A stretch of DNA of 64,000 nucleotides from Gracilinema caldarium DSM 7334 (GTDB lineage: Bacteria; Spirochaetota; Spirochaetia; Treponematales; Breznakiellaceae), in NCBI RefSeq assembly GCF_000219725.1, contig NC_015732.1, positions 3,168,972 to 3,232,971 of the forward strand. The letters are read 5' to 3'. Made by a program: the position numbers and the translations under genes. The notes below the pieces were generated by a model that was not told the origin of the DNA, made no database searches, and worked only from the letters and a program-made list of their open reading frames with translations. This document shows, piece after piece, positions 1 to 8,919 of this stretch; within the stretch, counting starts at the first letter, position 1; each line of letters begins with the position of its first letter.

Positions 1-1167
1 AACGGCGTTGCAGCGCTTCACACGGAAATTCTTAAAAAACGGGAACTCCGGGACTGGTATGAATGGAAGCCCCAGAACTTTAACAATAAGACCAACGGGG
101 TTACCCAGCGTCGCTGGCTGAAACTGGCCAACCCCGGCCTCTCAGCCCTCATCACCGAAACCATTGGTACCGGTTGGGAAACGGATCTTTCAAAACTTAA
201 GGCTCTGGAACCTTATGTAGAGGACCCCCAGTTCCGCAAACGTTTTGCGGAGATTAAACGGAACAATAAGGTACAGCTTGCAGCCTACCTGCAGAAAACC
301 CAGGGGGTTACCATAGATCCAGACTCTATTTTCGATGTTCAGGTAAAGCGGCTCCATGAATACAAGCGCCAGCTCCTCAATATTTTCCATGTGATGTACC
401 TGCACAATAAGCTTGCCGATGACCCCACCATCGAAATGCCGAAACAGACCTTTATTTTCGGCGCCAAGGCCGCTTCAGGATACCGGCGGGCTAAGTCGAT
501 CATCTCCCTCATCTGTGCAGAGGCCGCCCGGATCGACGCCGATCCCCGTGTCAAGGGCCGGCTCAAGGTAGTTTTCGCAGAAAATTACCGGGTAACCCTG
601 GCAGAGAAAATCATTCCCGCCGCAGAGGTCTCCGAACAGATTTCCACCGCCGGTAAGGAAGCCAGCGGCACCGGCAATATGAAATTCATGATGAACGGTG
701 CCTTGACCCTGGGGACCATGGACGGTGCCAATGTCGAAATTGTCCAGGAAGTGGGCCGGAAAAATGCCTTCATTTTCGGTCTTACCGCCGAAGAAATTGC
801 CGCAGTCGAAGCAACCCACTCCTACGATCCTCACCTGTATCTGGGACGCAATCCCGCCCTCGCTCGGGTGGTTCACCAGCTTGTGGATGGCACCTTCGGC
901 CACGAATTCCAGGCAGCCTTTAAGGAACTCTATGACTCTTTAGTACATGGGGTTGATGGCAGCCGCCCGGATTCCTACTACGTTCTTGCCGATTTCGATG
1001 CCTATGTGCAAGCCCACGAAAAAGTAGTCAGCACCTACGCCGACCAGGACACATGGAACAAAATGGCCATCATCAATGTGGCCCGCTCGGGAATCTTCTC
1101 CACCGACCGGACCATTGCTGAATATGCCAATGATATTTGGAAAATAAAGCCAATCGCAGTAAAATAA
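1..1167 (+). CDS. glgP: Glycogen/starch phosphorylase, C-terminal part (5' end outside window)
   Basis: The reading frame is open from base 1, so the gene starts upstream of the window; 388 codons are visible. It removes glucose-1-phosphate from glycogen or maltodextrin ends using pyridoxal phosphate. The signature EASGTGNMKFMMNG is present, and the lysine that binds PLP is encoded at 682-684. The segment VKRLHEYKRQLLN (about 348-386) and the tail with DxDAYVxAxE are typical of GT35 enzymes. GlgX, encoded at 35.8-38 kb, is the matching debranching enzyme. A hairpin with a T-run follows 113 bp downstream. Identity is firm; only the N-terminal half is unseen. Confidence 0.96.
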   Translation, partial: NGVAALHTEILKKRELRDWYEWKPQNFNNKTNGVTQRRWLKLANPGLSALITETIGTGWETDLSKLKALEPYVEDPQFRKRFAEIKRNNKVQLAAYLQKTQGVTIDPDSIFDVQVKRLHEYKRQLLNIFHVMYLHNKLADDPTIEMPKQTFIFGAKAASGYRRAKSIISLICAEAARIDADPRVKGRLKVVFAENYRVTLAEKIIPAAEVSEQISTAGKEASGTGNMKFMMNGALTLGTMDGANVEIVQEVGRKNAFIFGLTAEEIAAVEATHSYDPHLYLGRNPALARVVHQLVDGTFGHEFQAAFKELYDSLVHGVDGSRPDSYYVLADFDAYVQAHEKVVSTYADQDTWNKMAIINVARSGIFSTDRTIAEYANDIWKIKPIAVK

Positions 1168-1279
1168 AATGGAAGGTTGATGAACTGCGCGGGGCTCCTG
1201 AAGTGATCTCCCCTGTGGGAGACCCTTTGGGGGGACCATAAGGGAAATCCCTCGGGAGTCCCGCACACCGTAGAAAGCC

Positions 1280-1317
1280 AAAAAGGCCCTGGGACAGTAC
1301 AGTCCTGGGCCTTTTTT
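1280..1317. terminator. Bidirectional intrinsic terminator
   Basis: The stem AGGCCC...GGGCCT plus GGAC/GTCC closes a short loop. It is flanked by an A-run on the left and a T-run on the right, so it can stop transcripts from glgP (+) and from the convergent NifX-like gene (-). Confidence 0.75.
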
Positions 1318-1345
1318 ATGTCTTGTATGGTAATGCAGATACTCG

Positions 1346-1768
1346 TTAATGCAGATACTCGGTGTGATCCTTAAGATTGCCCGCAATATAAGCCTGAACC
1401 GCCTCATCGATCGTTGCAAAATCGGTAACCACCGGGGTAATGCCTGCCTGTTTCATGCTTTCATAGGCACCATAGCCCATGCCGCCTGCAACCAACATAT
1501 TACAGTCAGTGATCGCCTGAGCCATCCGAGCATGTCGGTCCTGAGACGCCGGATCAAAGCCGTGCCGTTCACCGTGACCAGCACCATGATGGTCATGGTG
1601 GTCGTGATGGCCATTATGCCCCCCTGCGAACTGGGCATGGCCCATTTTTTCCCGTTGCTCCCGGGCAACAATTTTGCCATTTTCTATAGTCAGAACTTCA
1701 TAAAAGCGTGCCCTGCCGAAATGCTTACTGATGGTTTTGCCATCATCGGTTACAAAGGCTATTTTCAT
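1346..1768 (-). CDS. NifX/NifB-type dinitrogenase iron-molybdenum cofactor-like protein with His-rich insert
   Basis: This 140-aa protein begins MKIAFVTDDGKTISKHFGRA, the usual start of the small NifX/NifB-like (PF02579-type) domain, and ends with the family's CNMLVAGGMGYGAYESMKQAGI region. Between the two halves, residues about 51-69 form a run rich in His, Gly and Asp that could bind metal. I chose the ATG at 1766-1768 because GGAGG lies 8 nt upstream; an ATG 15 nt further up overlaps that ribosome site. No nif genes are in view, so a nitrogenase role is not implied. Many anaerobes carry stand-alone members of unknown role. A good promoter (TTGCCA, 17 nt, TATAAT) lies upstream. Metal binding is inference. 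Confidence 0.8.
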   Translation of the reverse strand: MKIAFVTDDGKTISKHFGRARFYEVLTIENGKIVAREQREKMGHAQFAGGHNGHHDHHDHHGAGHGERHGFDPASQDRHARMAQAITDCNMLVAGGMGYGAYESMKQAGITPVVTDFATIDEAVQAYIAGNLKDHTEYLH

Positions 1769-1800
1769 TGTATCATCCTCCATATTATTAGCATATGCTC

Positions 1801-1829
1801 ATTATAATAACCCCATATCATTATGGCAA
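1801..1829 (-). promoter_or_regulatory. Sigma70-type promoter of the NifX-like gene
   Basis: On the minus strand TTGCCA (1824-1829) and TATAAT (1801-1806) are separated by 17 nt. The implied start leaves a leader of about 26 nt carrying GGAGG. Confidence 0.65.
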
Positions 1830-1848
1830 GAGGGATATTCCTTTTTAC

Positions 1849-1877
1849 TTGCAGAAGCGGAGTACACCTGTTACCTT
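1849..1877 (+). promoter_or_regulatory. Putative promoter of srkA, leaderless arrangement
   Basis: TTGCAG (1849-1854), 17 nt, TACCTT (1872-1877), then exactly 6 nt to the ATG at 1884. No ribosome site is seen. It fits the pattern found at many genes in this window. Confidence 0.45.
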
Positions 1878-1883
1878 TATAGT

Positions 1884-2915
1884 ATGAAGAACCAAAGGCC
1901 TCCGACAATGCGTATAATGCAGGCCCCATTTAACTGTCTCACCCCGGATCTTATCACGGATTCTATAGAAGAAGCCTTTGGTATAAGCCTCGAAAACCTC
2001 ATCTATCCCTATCCAAGCTATATTAATCGTGTATACGGTCTACAAGACACCGACGATAAAGAATATGTTGCCAAATTTTACCGACCAGGCCGCTGGTCCC
2101 AGCAACAAATTCGAGAGGAACACCAATTTCTGCAAGATCTATACCTGGGAGAATGCCCGGTAGTACTTCCCATTCCCGACCAGGAAGGGGCAACCCTGCA
2201 GACCCTGAACCTCGAAACCTATAACCCCAACTCAGATCAGATTGATGAATTGATTTTTCATTTTGCTCTTTTTCCCAAGCAGACAGGACGTGCCTTTGAT
2301 CCGGAAACTGATGAAGACTGGATCCGGCTGGGTTCTCTTGCAGGCCGCATCCATGTAAGCGGCCGGAAATCCCCAAAATTATCCCGGTACCGACTCGATG
2401 CCTTTCGTTTAAAATATTATATTGATGAACTTCTTAAGGCTGGGCTTATCCCGGAGGAGTCTTTGTCCGACTTTTTATTTATTACAACAAAAGCCTTCGA
2501 ACTCTTAAAAAACCATAACGAATCTATCCAGAGTATGTGTCTCCATGGCGACTTTCACAGAGGGAACCTCATCTACAACAGTGAAACGGGCCTTTCCATT
2601 ATTGATTTTGATGACATGTGCGAAGGACCTGCAGTCCAGGATCTCTGGCTTTTACTGCCGGGTCACCACCGTGACAGTAGACGTGAACTGGAACTTATTC
2701 TCGAAGGATACACCGAGTTTATGGAATTTAACCAAGAAGAACTGAAGCTCATAGAGGACCTCCGGTTTTTCCGTATGATCCATTTCCTTCACTGGCAGAG
2801 CCAACAACGCTTTGACCGGGCTTTTTACCAGCATTTTCCCGATTGGGGCAACCATGCCTTCTGGATTAAGTGCATAGAGGACCTGCAGGACCAGCTATTG
2901 GAAATGGGGGGCTGA
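1884..2915 (+). CDS. srkA: Stress response kinase A (YihE/RdoA family)
   Basis: The 343-aa protein resembles E. coli SrkA (YihE), a eukaryotic-like Ser/Thr kinase of the APH/ChoK fold linked to envelope and oxidative stress. Conserved stretches include YVAKFYRPGRWS with REEHQFL, the catalytic loop HGDFHRGN (residues 221-228) and the metal-binding IDFDD (240-244), followed by GPAVQDLWLLLPG. The frame is open further upstream, but similarity begins near here. The ATG at 1908 would align best with E. coli and is a possible alternative. I prefer 1884 because a -10-like TACCTT ends 6 nt before it. It is convergent with argC, 14 bp away. Confidence 0.88.
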   Translation: MKNQRPPTMRIMQAPFNCLTPDLITDSIEEAFGISLENLIYPYPSYINRVYGLQDTDDKEYVAKFYRPGRWSQQQIREEHQFLQDLYLGECPVVLPIPDQEGATLQTLNLETYNPNSDQIDELIFHFALFPKQTGRAFDPETDEDWIRLGSLAGRIHVSGRKSPKLSRYRLDAFRLKYYIDELLKAGLIPEESLSDFLFITTKAFELLKNHNESIQSMCLHGDFHRGNLIYNSETGLSIIDFDDMCEGPAVQDLWLLLPGHHRDSRRELELILEGYTEFMEFNQEELKLIEDLRFFRMIHFLHWQSQQRFDRAFYQHFPDWGNHAFWIKCIEDLQDQLLEMGG

Positions 2916-2929
2916 AAAACCTCTGTTTC

Positions 2930-3877
2930 CTATAACCCCAGCCCTTCATCGAGGCCCAGGGCAATATTCATACATTGTAAGGCCGCCCCGGACGCCCCTT
3001 TCCCGAGGTTGTCGAGCCGGCAGATCAGCAGGGCCTGGGCGTCGTTGCCGAACACAAAGATCTCTGCCCGGTTGGTCCCGTTGCAGGCGGTCGGATCAAA
3101 GTAGCCAGCTTCGGGTAACGACGCCTCTCCAAGGGGCATCGGCCGCACAAAGCGGCTGTGGCCATACCGCTCAGCATACACCTGCTGCAACGCTTCAAGA
3201 TTTGCTTTTTTTGCCAGGGTATCCAGATGGAGTGGTATGGCCACTGCCATACCCCGCTCAAAATTCCCGATAATAGGGGTAAAAAGGGGCGTCCGGGAAA
3301 GGCCCCCATGGAGCCTCATCTCCGGAAGGTGTTTGTGCTGCAGGCCCAAGGCATAGTGCCGCCCTGCCTCCATCCCGGTACCTGCCCCGGATCCTGCCTT
3401 GTAGGCATCGATGAGCTTGTGGCCGCCCCCGGAATAGCCGGTAACCGAATGGCAGGTTACGGGATAGTCGGGACCGATAAGCCCAGCATCCACCAGGGGG
3501 CGGACCAGGAGTACAAAACCCGTAGCATGGCAGCCCGGCACAGCAATCCGGCAGGACTGGCCAATGCGTGACCGCTGATCGGGAGACAGCTCCGGCAGCC
3601 CATAGGTCCAATCCGGCAGGGTCCGATGGGCCGTGCTTGCATCTATGACAATCGTGTCAGGATTGGTTACTAGGGAAGCTGACTCCCGGGCGGCATCATC
3701 GGGAAGGCAGAGGAAGACCACATCGGACAAGTTAATAAGCCGGCGCCGTTCATCAATATCTTTCCGCAGTTCGTTTTCTATAGTAAGGACTTCGACATCA
3801 CTGCGGCGTGCCAGCCGTTCCCCGATCTGTAGCCCGGTGGTCCCCGCATTTCCATCCACAAACACTCGATAGCTCAT
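2930..3877 (-). CDS. argC: N-acetyl-gamma-glutamyl-phosphate reductase (short type)
   Basis: ArgC reduces N-acetylglutamyl phosphate to the semialdehyde in arginine synthesis. The 315-aa length and the start RVFVDGNAGTTGLQIGERL mark the shorter type-2 ArgC. The catalytic cysteine is Cys116 in VPGCHATGF. GYSGGGHK and the C-terminal LDNLGKGASGAALQ match the family. No other arg gene is in view. The ATG at 3875-3877 has no Shine-Dalgarno sequence. Instead TTGTAC, 17 nt, CATAAT ends 6 nt upstream. Confidence 0.93.
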   Translation of the reverse strand: MSYRVFVDGNAGTTGLQIGERLARRSDVEVLTIENELRKDIDERRRLINLSDVVFLCLPDDAARESASLVTNPDTIVIDASTAHRTLPDWTYGLPELSPDQRSRIGQSCRIAVPGCHATGFVLLVRPLVDAGLIGPDYPVTCHSVTGYSGGGHKLIDAYKAGSGAGTGMEAGRHYALGLQHKHLPEMRLHGGLSRTPLFTPIIGNFERGMAVAIPLHLDTLAKKANLEALQQVYAERYGHSRFVRPMPLGEASLPEAGYFDPTACNGTNRAEIFVFGNDAQALLICRLDNLGKGASGAALQCMNIALGLDEGLGL

Positions 3878-3883
3878 GGGGCT

Positions 3884-3912
3884 ATTATGACAAAATATTG
3901 CGGGGTGTACAA
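3884..3912 (-). promoter_or_regulatory. argC promoter, leaderless arrangement
   Basis: On the minus strand TTGTAC (3907-3912), 17 nt, CATAAT (3884-3889), then 6 nt to the ATG. Transcription is expected to begin at or next to the start codon. Confidence 0.6.
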
Positions 3913-3929
3913 GAATAGATTAAGAAATC

Positions 3930-3962
3930 GGGGACCATAGGATAGAATTCCTTAAAGTCCCC
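3930..3962. other. Hairpin downstream of the gguB operon
   Basis: GGGGAC pairs with GTCCCC around an inner AGGA/TCCT pair. It lies 18 bp past the gguB stop. There is no clear T-run, so termination is only possible. Confidence 0.35.
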
Positions 3963-3979
3963 TAATAATATTTACTATT

Positions 3980-5149
3980 TTATCTTGATGTATTCCTCGA
4001 TTTGGTATATACATCAAAACAGACTGCACCGAGCAGAACAAGACCTTTAATAGTCTGCTGCCAGTCCACACTTACCCCCAAAATAGACATACCATTGTTC
4101 AAAACACCCATCACAAGCCCACCAACAATAGTACCTACCACAGTACCCACGCCGCCAGAAGCTGAAGCCCCGCCGATATAGCATGCAGCAATCGCATCCA
4201 ATTCAAAGTTGGTTCCCGCTTTTGGCGTCGCTGCATTGAGCCGGCCTGCAACAACCAAACCAGCTATGGCGGCTAGGAAACCCATGTTTGCATAGACCCA
4301 GAACATTACCTTTTGGGTTTTGACACCGGAAAGCCGGGCAGCCTTTTCATTGCCCCCCAGGGCGTAGATATGCCGCCCCGCAATGGTGCGCTGGGTTATA
4401 AAGGTATAGATAAATATGAGAAGGCCCAACAGGATCAGCACAATAGGAATACCGTTGTATGCAGCCAGGTTAAATGTTAAGAGATTGATTGCTACAACGA
4501 TTAAGGTAATTTTTGCTATTTCCAGACCGATGGGCAGTACTTCAAAATCATACTTCTTCTTTTTTGCCCGACTATTCAACTGGGAAACAATAAAGAGAAT
4601 CGACATAACAATACCGATAACAATTGCAATCCCATTCAAACCACCAATATGCCAGTCTCCCGGGATAAAACCGGCAGCGATGTTCTGAATCGATTTATCG
4701 AATGGGGCTTTTGTTTGTCCCTTTAATATAACCATGGTAAGACCGCGGAATATCAACATACCTGCCAGGGTAACAATAAAGGGCGGGATTCTCAGGAATG
4801 CGATGAAAAATCCATGAAATGAACCGACCATAAGCCCTATTAAAAGTGTTAAAAAAACGCCCGCAACAACAGGGATCTTAAGGTCTATCATTAATACTGC
4901 TGAAACCGCTCCAACGAAGGCAACTACCGAGCCGACAGAAAGATCGACATTACCCGTAACTATACAGAGCAGCATACCAACACCCAGGATGAGCACATAA
5001 CTATTCTGCAGAACCAGGTTGGTAACATTCATCGGCTTAAAAAGAATACCCCCGGTGATGACCTGGAAAAACAACATGATAAATAAAAGGGCAATAACCA
5101 TGCCATATTGACGAATATTGCTTTTAAAGAAGCTCGTTAGCTTTCCCAT
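3980..5149 (-). CDS. gguB: Multiple-monosaccharide ABC transporter permease
   Basis: This 389-aa, strongly hydrophobic protein belongs to the BPD_transp_2 (RbsC/XylH/GguB) permease family. It has about ten membrane segments and the typical stretch GNEKAARLSGV, followed by the Gly-rich AGLVVAGRLNAATP and CYIGGASASGGVGTV. A cytoplasmic insert (SRAKKKKYDF) lies in the middle, as in the longer XylH/GguB permeases rather than RbsC. It is the last gene of chvE-gguA-gguB, 23 bp after gguA. The permease forms the channel for sugars delivered by ChvE and driven by GguA. In this locus L-arabinose is a likely substrate, by context. Confidence 0.85.
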   Translation of the reverse strand: MGKLTSFFKSNIRQYGMVIALLFIMLFFQVITGGILFKPMNVTNLVLQNSYVLILGVGMLLCIVTGNVDLSVGSVVAFVGAVSAVLMIDLKIPVVAGVFLTLLIGLMVGSFHGFFIAFLRIPPFIVTLAGMLIFRGLTMVILKGQTKAPFDKSIQNIAAGFIPGDWHIGGLNGIAIVIGIVMSILFIVSQLNSRAKKKKYDFEVLPIGLEIAKITLIVVAINLLTFNLAAYNGIPIVLILLGLLIFIYTFITQRTIAGRHIYALGGNEKAARLSGVKTQKVMFWVYANMGFLAAIAGLVVAGRLNAATPKAGTNFELDAIAACYIGGASASGGVGTVVGTIVGGLVMGVLNNGMSILGVSVDWQQTIKGLVLLGAVCFDVYTKSRNTSR

Positions 5150-5172
5150 TTAATTGCTCCTTATAATTCAAT

Positions 5173-6726
5173 TCAGGCTGAAATCCTCTGACGGCTCAAT
5201 TTCTGATGTTCGATAATTTTCTTCATAATCGCTTCCTGAGATGCTTCGTGCTGGGATAGTTCTCCCACGATCTGGCCCTCAGTAATCACATAAATCCGGT
5301 CACACATACCAAGCAGTTCCGGCATCTCAGAGGATATCATCAATATAGCCTTGCCTTCAGCGGCCAATTTATTGATGATCGTATAAATCTCATATTTTGC
5401 GCCTACATCGATACCGCGGGTGGGTTCATCAAGAATTAGTATATCAGGATTTGCCATAATCCACTTTCCAAGGACTACCTTCTGCTGGTTCCCGCCGGAA
5501 AGGTTTTCTACTTTCTGGGAAAGGCTGGCACATTTTATCTTCAGTTTATCCCGATATTCATTTGCAATCTGAGTTTCCCGGTTCTCATCGATAACCGCCA
5601 GGGTGCTCACCGATTTTAGGCTTGCCAGGGACACATTAGTTCGTATGTCATCGATAAGGACCAGGCCGTAATTTTTACGATCTTCTGTTACATATGCAAT
5701 GCCATGTTCAATGGCTTCCGGTACTGTGTTAATACGCAATTCACGGCCATTTTTTATAATTTTACCTCGATGGTGGATACCATAGGACTTACCGAAAATA
5801 CTCATGGCAATTTCAGTCCTGCCGGCGCCCATAAGGCCTGCAAATCCCACCACTTCACCTTTTCGAACATTAAAGGAAACATTTTTAATTACCTGCCGAT
5901 CTTCATTATTTGGATCATGGACCGTAAGGCCTTCTACACGGAATACCTCTTCTCCAATTTCCACCGATCGTTTGGGGAAGCGGTCTACAATTTCCCGGCC
6001 GACCATGCTTTTTATGATTCGGTCTTCATCCAGGGACCGCTTATCATTCTGCAATGTTTCTATGACCCGTCCATCCCGGATAACTGTTACTGCATCGGCA
6101 ACTTTAGTTATTTCGTTCAACTTATGAGAAATAAGAATTGATGTAATACCATGCCCTTTGAGCTCTACCAGCAAGTCGAGTAATTTATTGGATTCCTCAT
6201 CATTCAAAGCTGCAGTGGGCTCATCCAGTATCAAAAGTTTTACATTTTTAGAAAGGGCCTTAGCTATTTCCACAAGCTGTTGTTTTCCAACACCGATATC
6301 TGCAATTAATGTGTTCGGATTTTCATCCAAACCTACTTTTTTTAATAATTGCTTCGCCTTCGCTACCGTTTCATCCCAATTGATGACCCCATTCTTTGCC
6401 TGTTCGTTACCTAAAAAAATATTCTCTGCGATGGAAAGATAGGGAATCAGTGCCAGTTCCTGATGAATGATCACAATGCCCATATGTTCACTGTCGCGGA
6501 TATCCCTGAACTGGCATTCTTTGCCTTTAAAATAGATGGTTCCCTCATAGGAACCATGGGGATACACACCACTCAGGACCTTCATCAACGTAGATTTTCC
6601 TGCCCCATTTTCACCAACGAGGGCATGTATCTCATCATCAAATACGGTAAGGCTGACCCGATCCAGAGCACGGACACCTGTAAAGTTTTTGGTGATTTCC
6701 TTCATTTCAAGAATAATTTCAGCCAT
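5173..6726 (-). CDS. gguA: Sugar ABC transporter ATPase, two nucleotide-binding domains
   Basis: The 517-aa protein has two ABC domains in tandem, as in MglA/XylG/GguA. The first Walker A is GENGAGKST (residues about 38-46) and its Walker B is [11 protein letters not shown]. The second domain has the [11 protein letters not shown]-type Walker A of this family, LSGGNQQKV, and [15 protein letters not shown] chose the ATG at 6724-6726 ([15 protein letters not shown]) because GAGG lies upstream and domain similarity begins there; the open frame extends 22 codons further. It powers import through GguB. A long hairpin separates it from chvE. Confidence 0.9.
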   Translation of the reverse strand: MAEIILEMKEITKNFTGVRALDRVSLTVFDDEIHALVGENGAGKSTLMKVLSGVYPHGSYEGTIYFKGKECQFRDIRDSEHMGIVIIHQELALIPYLSIAENIFLGNEQAKNGVINWDETVAKAKQLLKKVGLDENPNTLIADIGVGKQQLVEIAKALSKNVKLLILDEPTAALNDEESNKLLDLLVELKGHGITSILISHKLNEITKVADAVTVIRDGRVIETLQNDKRSLDEDRIIKSMVGREIVDRFPKRSVEIGEEVFRVEGLTVHDPNNEDRQVIKNVSFNVRKGEVVGFAGLMGAGRTEIAMSIFGKSYGIHHRGKIIKNGRELRINTVPEAIEHGIAYVTEDRKNYGLVLIDDIRTNVSLASLKSVSTLAVIDENRETQIANEYRDKLKIKCASLSQKVENLSGGNQQKVVLGKWIMANPDILILDEPTRGIDVGAKYEIYTIINKLAAEGKAILMISSEMPELLGMCDRIYVITEGQIVGELSQHEASQEAIMKKIIEHQKLSRQRISA

Positions 6727-6763
6727 TGTCTGTGACCTCAAATGTATGTATCCACTCATGAAC

Positions 6764-6802
6764 ATAGGGCACTTTGACGAAATTATCGTCAAAGCACCCT
6801 AT
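6764..6802 (-). terminator. Intercistronic 17-bp hairpin between chvE and gguA
   Basis: In the minus-strand transcript two 17-nt arms ending in TTTGACGA/TCGTCAAAG pair completely, with two G-U wobbles, around a 5-nt loop. There is no T-run. Such hairpins after binding-protein genes usually protect the upstream mRNA or cause partial termination, giving more ChvE than GguAB. Confidence 0.7.
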
Positions 6803-6818
6803 CCTCTCACAAATTATC

Positions 6819-7907
6819 TTACTTTAACTGGTCTTCGGTATAATAGCCGCTACCGATGAGCACTTGTTTGTAATTCGAAATATCCACCGATACGGGTTCG
6901 CACAGATAGGAAGGAACAACCTTTACGCCGTTATCATAGGTTTTTGTATCGTTCACTTCTGCAGGTTTTCCCTGAAGTACTGCATCGACCATATTTGCGG
7001 CTTTCTCGGCGAGTACACGGGTATCTTTGAATACGGTATGAGCCTGTTCACCGGCAATAATGGATTTTACTGAAGGAAGTTCTGCATCCTGTCCGGTCAC
7101 GATGGGAAGCTTCTTGCCGCCACGGCCATAGCCAGAGCTCTTGAGTGCGGAAAGGATACCAATAGAAATTCCATCATAGGGGGAGAGCACTGCATCAACA
7201 TTGGCTGAGGTATAGTAGGCGGTCAGGATGTTATCCATCCGCTGTTGAGCGGTAGCACCATCCCAACGGAGGGTTGCGACCTTGGCAAATTCAATCTGTC
7301 CGGACCGCACCACCAGTTTCCCGCTTTTAATATAGGGATTCAGCTGATCCATAGCACCGTTATAGAAGAAGTAGGCATTGTTATCATCAGGGGAGCCCGC
7401 AAAAATTTCAATATTATATGGCCCCTTTCCTTCCTTCAATCCCAGTTTCTCCACGATATAACCGCCCTGCTGAACGCCGACCTTATAGTTATCGAAGGTC
7501 GCATAGTAGTCGACATGGGGACTGTTACGGATAAGCCGGTCATAGGCAATTACGGGGATTTTTGCCGCCGCAGCTTTCTTCAGAACATTAGTCAAAGATT
7601 CTCCGTCAATTGATGCAATAACCAGACAATTCACACCCTTGGTAATCATGTTTTCAAGCTGGGCAATCTGAGCATCAATATTGTCTTCTGCATACTGGAG
7701 ATCTACTTTATAGCCTCGACCTTCAAGAATCTTTTTCATGTTTCCGCCATCCTGAATCCAGCGCTGAGAAGACTGGGTTGGCATGGCAATACCGACATAA
7801 TTTTTCTTTGCCCCTGCATTTTTTTGACAACCGACCATTAGCAAAACGCTAACAGCAACCAGTGAACTGACCAGTAACAGACTGGCAAATCGAATAAAAC
7901 GTTTCAT
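6819..7907 (-). CDS. chvE: Multiple sugar-binding lipoprotein ChvE
   Basis: This 362-aa periplasmic binding protein is of the ChvE/xylose-binding type (Peripla_BP_4). The N-terminus is a lipoprotein signal with lipobox VGC (Cys27). The mature start [18 protein letters not shown], then [22 protein letters not shown] and VTGQDAE, are characteristic of ChvE-like proteins. The start at 7905-7907 is set by AAAGGAG 7 nt upstream and by the signal peptide. It heads the chvE-gguA-gguB operon. The promoter is flanked by two operator-like palindromes similar to one before araA, so expression probably answers to arabinose. Confidence 0.9.
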   Translation of the reverse strand: MKRFIRFASLLLVSSLVAVSVLLMVGCQKNAGAKKNYVGIAMPTQSSQRWIQDGGNMKKILEGRGYKVDLQYAEDNIDAQIAQLENMITKGVNCLVIASIDGESLTNVLKKAAAAKIPVIAYDRLIRNSPHVDYYATFDNYKVGVQQGGYIVEKLGLKEGKGPYNIEIFAGSPDDNNAYFFYNGAMDQLNPYIKSGKLVVRSGQIEFAKVATLRWDGATAQQRMDNILTAYYTSANVDAVLSPYDGISIGILSALKSSGYGRGGKKLPIVTGQDAELPSVKSIIAGEQAHTVFKDTRVLAEKAANMVDAVLQGKPAEVNDTKTYDNGVKVVPSYLCEPVSVDISNYKQVLIGSGYYTEDQLK

Positions 7908-7933
7908 AGGCACTCCTTTTCCTAGGATTGATT

Positions 7934-7982
7934 GTTTTAGAACATTTATGCGAGCGGTAACGTACACGCATTGTTCTAAAAC
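7934..7982 (-). promoter_or_regulatory. chvE leader: operator inside an 11-bp inverted repeat
   Basis: GTTTTAGAACA (7934-7944) and TGTTCTAAAAC (7972-7982) are perfect inverted repeats. Inside them lie ATGCG/CGCAT arms and the palindrome GCGGTAACGTACACGC (7954-7969), which matches the araA operator. All of it lies downstream of the predicted chvE -10, so it can act both as an operator and as a leader hairpin. Confidence 0.6.
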
Positions 7983-7998
7983 TTTCGTATATGATTGT

Positions 7999-8027
7999 AT
8001 CGTACACCCAGTTTTCGAATCTGTCAA
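7999..8027 (-). promoter_or_regulatory. chvE promoter
   Basis: On the minus strand TTGACA (8022-8027) and TACGAT (7999-8004) have a 17-nt spacer. Operator-like palindromes lie on both sides. Confidence 0.7.
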
Positions 8028-8036
8028 ATAAAAAAT

Positions 8037-8050
8037 GCGTTTACGTACAC
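8037..8050. promoter_or_regulatory. Second operator-like site upstream of chvE
   Basis: GCGTTTACGTACAC shares the TACGTACAC core with the sites at 7954-7969 and 12668-12683. It lies just upstream of the chvE -35, between chvE and the divergent DeoR gene. Confidence 0.5.
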
Positions 8051-8133
8051 TTTTTTTAATTATCTTAATTGCTTAAATTCTGAGGCACGATGTATGATAA
8101 AATTATTATGATATAATCATAGAGGAGCCCTGT

Positions 8134-8919
8134 GTGTTTGCCTTAGAACGACACCGTCTTATCCGCAACTACCTGCTTGAACATAAACAGGTCGATGTCC
8201 GCACCCTCACTGAACTACTTTCTGTGTCTGAGGTAACAATTCGCCGTGATCTGGAAAAACTTGAAGAAGACCGATTTCTGGTAAGAACCCACGGCGGAGC
8301 AATTATTGTAGACTCACCTCATGATACCTATACTGCAAAAAAGGCAAACAACACCCTCGATATGTATGGTATTGGTAAAACCGCTTCCCGGTTAATCCAA
8401 CCAGGCGACACTGTTTTACTGATAGCTGGGATACATTGTCGGGCAATTATCCAGCATATTCAAACTATAGAACCCCTTATCATACTTACTAACGACCTTT
8501 CCATTGCAATGGAAGTTGAAACTCATAAAAATAAGCAGGTAGTGCTTCTGGGTGGAGACCTTTCTCAGAAAGAACCAGCGGTCTATGGAGCCCTAACACT
8601 GGATGACATGAAACGGTTTCATGTTCATAAAATGTTTGTAACCATAGATGGTTTTTCTGAGCATTTTGAATTATCGGTCTCTTCTCAGGAAAAGGCTCTG
8701 TTGATTCGGGAAGCAAGGAACAACACCAAGGATCTCATCATCCTCTGTAGTGCTGAGCACTTTAACCGTCCTGCATTCTATTCTTTTGGTGCAGCTAAAA
8801 ATGGAGATACTATTGTTACGGACAGAAAAATCTCAGAAAGCCTCAAACAGCATTTATTTAAGGCTAATCTCAGACTTTTTACCACCGTGGATATTTATGA
8901 AGGGCCTAAACATGGATGA
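8134..8919 (+). CDS. DeoR/GlpR-family transcriptional regulator
   Basis: The 261-aa protein has the DeoR winged helix-turn-helix at the N-terminus (LSVSEVTIRRDLEKLEEDR, then THGGA), followed by a sugar-phosphate sensor domain of the ribose-5-phosphate isomerase-like fold (IILTNDLSIAMEV, VLLGGDLS, FVTIDGFS). The start is GTG at 8134, with AGAGGAG about 6 nt upstream. It is divergent from chvE and overlaps the next gene by 8 bp, so both are probably made together. It is a candidate regulator of the sugar genes here. However, the palindromes at chvE and araA look more like AraR/LacI-type operators, so the match is not proven. Confidence 0.88.
   Translation: MFALERHRLIRNYLLEHKQVDVRTLTELLSVSEVTIRRDLEKLEEDRFLVRTHGGAIIVDSPHDTYTAKKANNTLDMYGIGKTASRLIQPGDTVLLIAGIHCRAIIQHIQTIEPLIILTNDLSIAMEVETHKNKQVVLLGGDLSQKEPAVYGALTLDDMKRFHVHKMFVTIDGFSEHFELSVSSQEKALLIREARNNTKDLIILCSAEHFNRPAFYSFGAAKNGDTIVTDRKISESLKQHLFKANLRLFTTVDIYEGPKHG

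Noticed and set aside
475-903. Long minus-strand open frame inside glgP
   Set aside because: It lies fully antisense to a conserved enzyme, has Gly/His-poor random composition and no ribosome site.
1190-1262. GC-rich hairpins between glgP and its terminator
   Set aside because: GATCTCCC/GGGAGACC-type pairing exists, but loops and partners are ambiguous and nothing ties it to a known RNA.
940-1419. Minus-strand open frame across the glgP end and terminator
   Set aside because: It crosses the terminator and the NifX-like gene and shows no family pattern.
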